Assembly (NCBI GenBank): GCA_958346935.1
Contig: CATVTM010000093.1
Location: 1-6,732, forward strand
Origin: an uncultured Collinsella sp.
Lineage (GTDB): Bacteria > Actinomycetota > Coriobacteriia > Coriobacteriales > Coriobacteriaceae
Length of the DNA stretch: 6,732 nucleotides
Direction of reading: 5' to 3'
A program made the position numbers and the translations under genes. Below are positions 1 to 5,281 of this stretch, piece by piece. Numbering within the stretch: position 1 is the stretch's first letter; the number at the start of each line of letters is the position of its first letter. The notes under the pieces are model-generated. The model was not told the DNA's origin and did no database searches. It saw only the letters and a program-made list of their open reading frames with translations.

Positions 1-22
1 TCGAATCCGCCCGGGGGCACCA
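1..22 (+). tRNA. 3' end of a tRNA gene (partial, cut by window edge)
   Basis: The window opens inside a T loop. The first bases read as T55 onward of the TTCGAAT loop, followed by the T-stem 3' strand CCGCC (7-11), an acceptor 3' strand CGGGGGC (12-18), discriminator A19 and an encoded CCA (20-22). The missing 5' part should therefore start with GCCCCCG and carry a GGCGG T-stem strand. The anticodon lies outside the window, so the amino acid cannot be stated; some actinobacterial tRNA-Arg genes have a similar acceptor stem, but this is only a suggestion. A hairpin terminator follows directly. The gene converges on the minus-strand operon. Confidence 0.75.
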
Positions 23-68
23 GAGGAATATCGAGCCCGGTACCGCTACGGTGCCGGGCTCTTCTGGT
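1..68 (+). repeat. Direct repeat copy 1: tRNA 3' end plus downstream terminator
   Basis: Bases 1-68 recur at 129-196 with a single difference (G56 against T184). The repeat covers the tRNA T loop to CCA, a short spacer and the terminator hairpin. Similarity stops at 69/197. The left limit of this copy is outside the window, so the repeat could be slightly longer. The 60-base spacer between copies (69-128) is unrelated to the repeat; it holds a dyad around 83-99 (TGTCGACA core) and a CCCCGCGGGG palindrome at 112-121, of unknown meaning. Confidence 0.95.
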
Positions 69-70
69 CT
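33..70 (+). terminator. Hairpin terminator after the tRNA
   Basis: Bases 33-44 pair with 50-61 to give a 12-bp, GC-rich stem with one G-T wobble (T41-G53) and a five-base loop GCTAC (45-49). The following bases TTCTGGTCT (62-70) are only moderately T-rich, so this is a good hairpin with an imperfect U-tract. It starts 11 bases after the tRNA CCA and most likely ends the tRNA transcript. The equivalent hairpin in the second repeat copy (161-189) carries one C-T mismatch (166 against 184) and should be weaker. Confidence 0.6.
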
Positions 71-127
71 AAGGGCAGGATTCGGGCTGTCGACACCCGC
101 GTCACCAATTTCCCCGCGGGGGGAGTT

Positions 128-150
128 TTCGAATCCGCCCGGGGGCACCA
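128..150 (+). pseudogene. Detached tRNA 3'-end remnant
   Basis: The sequence repeats the T loop, T-stem 3' strand, acceptor 3' strand and CCA of the tRNA at 1-22. The five bases that should form the T-stem 5' strand (123-127, GAGTT) do not pair with CCGCC, and no GCCCCCG acceptor 5' strand exists in the bases upstream. It therefore cannot fold as a tRNA and is a 3' fragment only. Similarity begins at or near the first T-loop base, a place where tRNA-targeting integrases often have their crossover region. It may be an attachment-site copy or a partial duplication. Confidence 0.65.
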
Positions 151-196
151 GAGGAATATCGAGCCCGGTACCGCTACGGTGCCTGGCTCTTCTGGT
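129..196 (+). repeat. Direct repeat copy 2: tRNA 3' end plus terminator
   Basis: This is the second copy of the 68-base direct repeat, 67 of 68 bases identical to 1-68. The one change (T184) falls in the 3' arm of the terminator hairpin and breaks a C-G pair, as expected of a copy under less constraint. It ends 20 bases before the stem of the operon terminator on the opposite strand. Confidence 0.95.
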
Positions 197-208
197 TCAT
201 GCCATGTC

Positions 209-250
209 AAAAACGAGGCGCCCGCTTGCTGGGGGAGCAAGCGGGCGCCT
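209..250 (-). terminator. Rho-independent terminator of the pstP-rodA/pbpA-pknB operon
   Basis: Bases 216-230 and 236-250 form a perfect 15-bp inverted repeat (AGGCGCCCGCTTGCT and its complement) around a five-base loop (231-235). Read on the minus strand, the stem is followed by CG and then five T residues (213 down to 209), the classic intrinsic terminator layout. It begins 51 bases past the pknB stop codon. A smaller hairpin (267-271 with 276-280, four-base loop) lies between the stop and the terminator and has no T-tract. On the plus strand the large stem lacks a following T-run, so termination is mainly directed at the operon. Confidence 0.92.
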
Positions 251-300
251 GTGAGCGAATATGTTTGCGGCGAAAGCCGCGATGAGCGGTGGGGTGGCGA

Positions 301-2262
301 CTAGTTGGTCGTACCGGAATCGTCGCCCGTGCTCGTGCCCGAGCCCGAGCCCGAACCAGAAAGTGCGACCGTCAGCGTAATCGTGCTGTCGGTGGACTGC
401 TTGCCAGTGGGGGAGACGCCCGTAACGGTGGCATCCTCGTTACCGCTTACGGGATTGCCGTTCTGGTCACAGAAGCCAATGTTATAGAAACCGGCGTTGT
501 TGAGCGCGGTAACAGCGGCGGAAATGCTCTTACCGTACAGGTTGCCCGGGACGGTGGCCTTGCCGGACTTCTTGGCAATGACGACGGTAATCGTGGCGCC
601 GGGCTTCTGCTTGCCACTGGGGTTCCAGCTGATCACGGTGCCCTCGGTAACCGAGTCGTTCTCCTGGTAGCTCACGTCGACGCCAAAGCCTGCCATATCG
701 AGGGCGTTGCGCGCTTGGGCCTCGGTCATGTCGGTCAGGTCGGGGACGGATGTGGTATCCGGGCCGCTCGAGACCTTGTACGAGATGGTCGTGCCCTTCG
801 CGACTTCCTTACCGGCGTCGGTGCCCTGCTCAAAGACCTGGCCCTCATCGGCCTCGTTGGCCTCCTCGGAAGCGTTGCCCTTCAGGCCAACGCTCGCCAG
901 CGCCGCCTCTGCCTGGTCCTTGGTCAGACCGACGAGCCGCGGAACCTCAACCTTCTCGGAAGGCTTGGGGCCCTTGGAGATCACCAAGTTCACCTTTGTG
1001 CCCTTGGCCTTCTTGGTGTTACCGTTGGGCGTCTGCTCGGCGACCTTGCCCTCGTCGACGTCGTCGTTGTAGCTCTGATCGACGGTGCCAACCTCGAGGC
1101 CGGCCTCCTTGATCAGCTCCACGGCAGTCTGCTGGTCCTTGCCCAGTACGTCGGGCACCGTGACCTGCTCGCCTCCAAAGAGCCCCGTGGCAAAGGCCAC
1201 CACAATGCCGATGACGGCAACAGCAGCGACCATGGCGGCGATGATCTTGTTCTTGTTGGACTTGGGCTTCTCGACCTCGTAGGAACCCGTGGAGCCCGAA
1301 ACAGCGCTACGGGTGGTGTTCTGGCCGCTCACGCCCGAGACGGGACGAACCATGGCGCGCGTCTGGTCGGAAAGCTCGCGGGTCTTGGTGGCGCCGAGCT
1401 CGCCGGGGGCACCGATGATGCGCGTGGGCTCGGAAATGTTGACGGCGCGCCCGGACAGGTAGCTGTTGAGCACCTGACGCAGCTCGTCGGCCGTCTGGAA
1501 GCGATTCGCCGGGTCCTTTTCCATGCACTTGAGGATGATGCGCTCAAGATCGGCGTCGACGCCGGAGTTAATCTGGCTCGGCGGAATAGGCAGCTCGTTG
1601 ACCTGCTTGAGTGCGACCGAGATAGCGTCGTCGCCGTCAAAGGGCACGCGGCCGGTGGCGCACTCGTACATCACGACGCCCAGCGAGTAGATATCCGAGG
1701 TGGGACCGAGGTCCTGGCCGCGAGTCTGCTCGGGGCTTACATAATGGGCGGTGCCCAACACGTTGTTGTCCTGCGTGAGGTGGCTATTCTTGGCGCGCGC
1801 GATGCCAAAATCCATCACCTTGATGTTGCCGTCGGGCAGCACCATGATGTTTTGCGGCTTGATGTCGCGGTGGATGATCTCGTGCTTGTGGGCGACCGAA
1901 AGCGCGGAGCTGATCTGCGAGCCGATCTGGGCGACCTTTTTGGGGTCGAGGGCGCCGTGGCTCTTGATGCCGCTCTTGAGGTCGGTACCGCGCAGATACT
2001 CCATGACGATGTAATAGGTGTCGCCGTCCTTGCCCCAATCGTAGACGCCTACGATATAGGGGGAGGAGAGGCCGGCTGCTGCCTGGGCCTCCTGCTTAAA
2101 ACGCGCGGCGAAGGTGGCGTCGCCGGCGTACTGCGGCAGCATGATCTTGACGGCTACCGTGCGGTCGAGGACCTGATCCTGCGCACGGTAGACGGTCGCC
2201 ATGCCGCCTGTCCCCACCTTATCCTTGAGGAGGTATCTTCCCCCGAGGACCCTCTGTTCCAT
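301..2262 (-). CDS. pknB: PASTA-domain Ser/Thr protein kinase, PknB family
   Basis: This is a membrane Ser/Thr kinase of 653 residues. The PknB/PrkC family senses muropeptides or lipid II outside the cell and phosphorylates cell-wall and division proteins inside it. The cytoplasmic kinase domain (about 8-270) has the glycine loop GTGGMATVY (17-25), lysine K39 in VAVK, E58 in helix C, HRDIKPQN (131-138, catalytic D133), DFG (151-153) and SPE (176-178). A Thr/Ser/Lys-rich juxtamembrane linker (271-339) leads to one membrane helix (about 340-362). Four extracytoplasmic PASTA repeats follow (about 366-430, 437-500, 503-566 and 568-634), the last divergent, then a Ser/Gly/Thr tail. I chose the ATG at 2262 because AGGAG lies five bases upstream. 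The in-frame ATG at 2277 lacks such a site, and its extension holds the only TTA, CTA or TCA codon in the frame. In the activation loop, T163 aligns with M. tuberculosis PknB T171, but the T173 position is D165. Confidence 0.96.
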   Translation of the reverse strand: MEQRVLGGRYLLKDKVGTGGMATVYRAQDQVLDRTVAVKIMLPQYAGDATFAARFKQEAQAAAGLSSPYIVGVYDWGKDGDTYYIVMEYLRGTDLKSGIKSHGALDPKKVAQIGSQISSALSVAHKHEIIHRDIKPQNIMVLPDGNIKVMDFGIARAKNSHLTQDNNVLGTAHYVSPEQTRGQDLGPTSDIYSLGVVMYECATGRVPFDGDDAISVALKQVNELPIPPSQINSGVDADLERIILKCMEKDPANRFQTADELRQVLNSYLSGRAVNISEPTRIIGAPGELGATKTRELSDQTRAMVRPVSGVSGQNTTRSAVSGSTGSYEVEKPKSNKNKIIAAMVAAVAVIGIVVAFATGLFGGEQVTVPDVLGKDQQTAVELIKEAGLEVGTVDQSYNDDVDEGKVAEQTPNGNTKKAKGTKVNLVISKGPKPSEKVEVPRLVGLTKDQAEAALASVGLKGNASEEANEADEGQVFEQGTDAGKEVAKGTTISYKVSSGPDTTSVPDLTDMTEAQARNALDMAGFGVDVSYQENDSVTEGTVISWNPSGKQKPGATITVVIAKKSGKATVPGNLYGKSISAAVTALNNAGFYNIGFCDQNGNPVSGNEDATVTGVSPTGKQSTDSTITLTVALSGSGSGSGTSTGDDSGTTN

Positions 2263-2267
2263 TCCTG

Positions 2268-2272
2268 CTCCT
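2268..2272 (-). promoter_or_regulatory. Ribosome binding site that fixes the pknB start
   Basis: On the minus strand AGGAG at 2272-2268 is separated by five bases from the ATG at 2262-2260. The alternative ATG at 2277-2275 is preceded by an AT-rich stretch without any purine-rich Shine-Dalgarno match, so this site decides between the two starts. Confidence 0.8.
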
Positions 2273-2394
2273 AACATAACTATTCGCTCAACGATGTGTG
2301 TAGTACCTACTGTGTGGCCGCTGGGGCCATGTGACGCATTGCCGCTAGCCCTTAGGCCGCGGCGCGCCCCGGGTGTCCGATTCGATCACGGGCA

Positions 2395-5265
2395 TCACGC
2401 TCCCTGGGCGGCGAGTGCCGCAGTCAGGACGATGCCGGCGATCTTGGCCGCCTTGACGTCGTGTTGGTCGTAATCCTCCAAGGCCACCGAGATGGCGACC
2501 GTGGGTGAATCGTAGGGTGCAAAGCCGATAAACATCGAGTTGACGTTGGTGCCGCCGGTCTCGGCCGAGCCGGTCTTGCCGGCAACCTTGACGCCCGGAA
2601 TCTGGGCATCGGTGCCGGTGCCGGACTGGACGACGGCGAGCATGGCCTGCTTGACCTGGTCGGCCGTGGCAGAGCTGACGGCCTGGCCCAGCGAGCGGGA
2701 CTGCGTGGTCTTGACCACGGTTCCGTCCGGTGCGAGCACCTGGGAAACAAAGAACGGGTCCATGACCACACCGCTGTTGGCGATGGCCGCGGCGATCACG
2801 GCATTTTGCATGACCGTGGTCTGCGGGCCGGGTGTGTGGTCCATGCCGACGGGCTGGCCGGCACCTGCCCAGGCGGTCTCCCACTCGGTCATGAGCGACG
2901 GATCGGCCATGATGGAGGCCGTGGAGGTCAGGTCCTGGCCGAGCTTCTGGCCGTAGCCAAAGGCGTTGGCAAACTGCACGAGCGTGTTTGCGCCCACTTC
3001 GTTGGCCACCTGGCCAAAGACGACGTTGGAGGAGACGGCAAAGGCCTGCTGCAGGCTGATGGTGCCGTAGCTCTCGTTGGCGTAGTTGGTGACCGGCGCG
3101 TTGCCGATGTCCATGGAGCCGGGTGCCTGATAGGTGCTCGTGAGACTGGCGGTTCCGGTCTCGAGTGCGGCGGAAAGCGTGACGACCTTAAAGGTGGAAC
3201 CCGGGGTGTACAGCGCGTCCATGGCGCGGTCGTACATGGAGCCGTCCTCGCCGCCGCCCGTCTGCAGCAGCGCGTCGATGTTGGTGTTGTCGTAGGTGGG
3301 CGAGCTGGCGCACGCGAGGACTGCGCCGGTGCGCGGATCCAAGACCACCACGGCGCCCTTAAAGCCCTTGAGCGCCTGCTCGGCGGCCGTCTGGATGCGC
3401 GAGTCGATGGTGAGCTTGGCGGTGTTGCCCGGCTGGGTTTGGCCTGCAAGCGACGCGATGGCGTTGTTCCAGCTGGAGTAATCCTTGGAGCCGGTGAGCG
3501 TGTCGTTCATGACGGCCTCGATGCCGGCGGTGCCGTACTGCTGGCTTACGTAGCCCACCACGTGCGCGGCCATGTTGCCGTTGGGGTAGGAGCGGGCGTA
3601 GGTGCCGTCCTCCTGCTGCAGAGACTCGGCCAGCGTCACGCCATCGGACGTGATGATGGAGCCGCGCTGGATGTACTTGGAGCGGGCGATGGTGTGGTTG
3701 TTGGTTGGCATGTCCTGATAGTCCTTGGCCTTGATGACCTGGACATAGGTGAGGTTGCCGATAAGGATGGCGAACAGCGCCGTAAAGGCGAGCACCGCGC
3801 GGGTCAGGCGGTTGGCGAGCGCCACGCGGCCGAGCACGCCGGATTCGGGCGTGTCGAGCAGACGACGGCGCATGCGCGAGCCGGCGGAGTGGCTGCTGCG
3901 GCCATACGAGGACGAAGCGGCAAAGCGCGTGCCGGTCGGGGCTGCGGCGGATGCGACCTGGTCATCGGTGATGGCTGCCATGGTGCCGGTGCCGGTAAGC
4001 TCGGCCTCGCGTCCGGTTGCTTCGTCACCGGCGCGCAACAGCAGCGCGACGATGATAAAGCTCGCCAGCAATGAGGAGCCGCCCTGGCTCATAAAGGGCA
4101 GGGTAACGCCGGTCAGCGGGATCAGACGGGTCACGCCGCCCACAATCAAGAAAGCCTGGAAGCTGATGGCGGCCGTAAGGCCCGTGGCGCTAAAAGCGGC
4201 AAGGTCGGACTTGGCGCGGGCGGCTGTGGTCAGGCCGCGAACGGCAAAGAGCATAAACAGGATGAGCACGGCACCGCCGCCCAAAAGGCCCATCTCCTCG
4301 CCGATGGCCGAGAAGATAAAGTCGGACTCGACGACGGGGATGTTGTTGGCCATGCCGTTGCCGATACCAACGCCGACCAGGCCGCCGTCGGCGAGTGAGA
4401 AGAGCGACTGGACGATCTGGTAGCCCTGCCCCTGGGCGTCCTTAAACGGATCAACCCAAACCTGGAAACGCACTTGAACGTGCGACAGGAACTTGTAGGC
4501 GCCCACGGCTCCCACGGCCAAAAGTGCGAGGCCGATGATGACGTACGAAAAACGTCCCGTGGCAACGTAGAGCATCAGCAAGAAGATGGTATAGAACAGC
4601 ACTGCCGAGCCCAGATCGCGTTCGAAGACGACGACGAGCAGGCATACGCCCCATACCGCAAAGAGCGGAAGCAGCAGGCGCAGGCGCGGAACTTTAAAGC
4701 CCAGGATCTTTCGGTTGGAAATGGAGAGCAGCTCGCGGTTCTCGGCCAGGTAGCCGGCCAGGAACAGCACGATAAAGACCTTGGCGAACTCGCCGGGCTG
4801 GATGGTAAAGCCGGCGATGCGAATCCACAGCTTGGAGCCCGAGATCGTGGTACCGATAAAGATCGGCAGCATCAGCAAAATGATGCCGACGATGCCAAAG
4901 GTGTATTTGTAGCGCATGACCACGTCGAGGTTTTTGACCAGCGCGAGCGTTCCCACCATCAACGCTACCGAGATAAACAGGATGACGAGCTGTGAGATGG
5001 CGAGGTCGGGCGCCAGGCGCGTCACAAACGTGATGCCGATGCCCGACAGAACAAAGACGATGGGCAGGATTGCCGGATCGGCGCTGGGCGCCAAGATGCG
5101 CACGGCGATGTGCGCCGCGGCGAAGGCGGCAAAAAGTCCGATCGGCACGGCGAGCGTCTCAAATGAGATAGCGGCGCCCGCGGTGAGTACGTACATCGCA
5201 TACAGCAGGATGACGGGGAACGCCGAGGCGATGAGTAAGAGCAGTTCGGTGTTGCGGCGACTCAT
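2395..5265 (-). CDS. rodA/pbpA: Fused SEDS peptidoglycan polymerase (RodA/FtsW) and class B penicillin-binding protein
   Basis: One uninterrupted frame of 956 residues joins two wall-synthesis enzymes. Residues 1-410 are a SEDS glycosyltransferase with about a dozen hydrophobic segments; it polymerises lipid II into glycan strands. It shows FERDLGSA (214-221), an ADGGLVGVGIGNG loop (292-304), ESDFIFSAIGEE (313-324; D315 matches the essential SEDS aspartate) and PFMSQGGSS (390-398). A polar Ser/Ala/Arg linker (411-486), presumably cytoplasmic, leads to a single membrane helix (about 488-510). The periplasmic-side transpeptidase part follows, with RGSI (534-537), STFK (690-693, nucleophile S690), SSN (745-747) and KTG (897-899), so all three penicillin-binding motifs are intact. 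The start at 5265 is chosen because AAGGGAG lies eight bases upstream; a longer frame back to 5391 would overlap pstP by 110 bases and adds a Pro/Arg-rich stretch read in another frame. It lies 16 bases after pstP. RodA rather than FtsW is inferred from the neighbourhood; the chemistry is the same. Confidence 0.95.
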   Translation of the reverse strand: MSRRNTELLLLIASAFPVILLYAMYVLTAGAAISFETLAVPIGLFAAFAAAHIAVRILAPSADPAILPIVFVLSGIGITFVTRLAPDLAISQLVILFISVALMVGTLALVKNLDVVMRYKYTFGIVGIILLMLPIFIGTTISGSKLWIRIAGFTIQPGEFAKVFIVLFLAGYLAENRELLSISNRKILGFKVPRLRLLLPLFAVWGVCLLVVVFERDLGSAVLFYTIFLLMLYVATGRFSYVIIGLALLAVGAVGAYKFLSHVQVRFQVWVDPFKDAQGQGYQIVQSLFSLADGGLVGVGIGNGMANNIPVVESDFIFSAIGEEMGLLGGGAVLILFMLFAVRGLTTAARAKSDLAAFSATGLTAAISFQAFLIVGGVTRLIPLTGVTLPFMSQGGSSLLASFIIVALLLRAGDEATGREAELTGTGTMAAITDDQVASAAAPTGTRFAASSSYGRSSHSAGSRMRRRLLDTPESGVLGRVALANRLTRAVLAFTALFAILIGNLTYVQVIKAKDYQDMPTNNHTIARSKYIQRGSIITSDGVTLAESLQQEDGTYARSYPNGNMAAHVVGYVSQQYGTAGIEAVMNDTLTGSKDYSSWNNAIASLAGQTQPGNTAKLTIDSRIQTAAEQALKGFKGAVVVLDPRTGAVLACASSPTYDNTNIDALLQTGGGEDGSMYDRAMDALYTPGSTFKVVTLSAALETGTASLTSTYQAPGSMDIGNAPVTNYANESYGTISLQQAFAVSSNVVFGQVANEVGANTLVQFANAFGYGQKLGQDLTSTASIMADPSLMTEWETAWAGAGQPVGMDHTPGPQTTVMQNAVIAAAIANSGVVMDPFFVSQVLAPDGTVVKTTQSRSLGQAVSSATADQVKQAMLAVVQSGTGTDAQIPGVKVAGKTGSAETGGTNVNSMFIGFAPYDSPTVAISVALEDYDQHDVKAAKIAGIVLTAALAAQGA

Positions 5266-5273
5266 AAGCGGCA

Positions 5274-5280
5274 CTCCCTT
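5274..5280 (-). promoter_or_regulatory. Ribosome binding site of the rodA/pbpA fusion gene
   Basis: On the minus strand AAGGGAG (5280-5274) ends eight bases before the ATG at 5265-5263 and begins two bases after the pstP stop codon (5284-5282). Its position within a 16-base intergenic gap supports co-transcription of the two genes and rejects the longer start at 5391. Confidence 0.85.
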
Positions 5281-5281
5281 T

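Noticed and set aside
75..150. A complete tRNA ending at the second CCA
   Set aside because: Counting back 76 bases gives no acceptor strand complementary to CGGGGGC, no T-stem partner for CCGCC and no anticodon arm in place. The stem-like CGGGCTGTCGACACCCG at 83-99 lacks the U33 expected of an anticodon loop.
46..254. Short open frames on both strands across the tRNA-end repeats
   Set aside because: They run through the tRNA 3' ends and hairpins, have no ribosome binding sites, and their translations show no domain; they are chance frames in GC-rich DNA.
289..2274. A 661-codon plus-strand open frame covering nearly all of pknB
   Set aside because: It is exactly codon-aligned with pknB on the other strand, so it stays open simply because pknB uses no TTA, CTA or TCA codons. 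Its translation is Gly/Leu/Val/Asp-rich without any recognisable domain, while the minus-strand frame has a complete kinase.
2263..2277. Upstream ATG for pknB adding five residues
   Set aside because: It has no ribosome binding site, the added codons include a TTA not otherwise used in the gene, and they contain the ribosome binding site of the ATG at 2262.
2263..2394. A promoter directly upstream of pknB using TTGAGC near 2285-2290
   Set aside because: No -10-like hexamer lies at a 16-18 base spacing from it, and the region overlaps the ribosome binding site, so I do not list it as a feature.
2806..4074. A 422-codon plus-strand open frame opposite the penicillin-binding half
   Set aside because: It is also codon-aligned with the minus-strand gene and its translation has no recognisable family; the opposite strand encodes intact catalytic motifs throughout.
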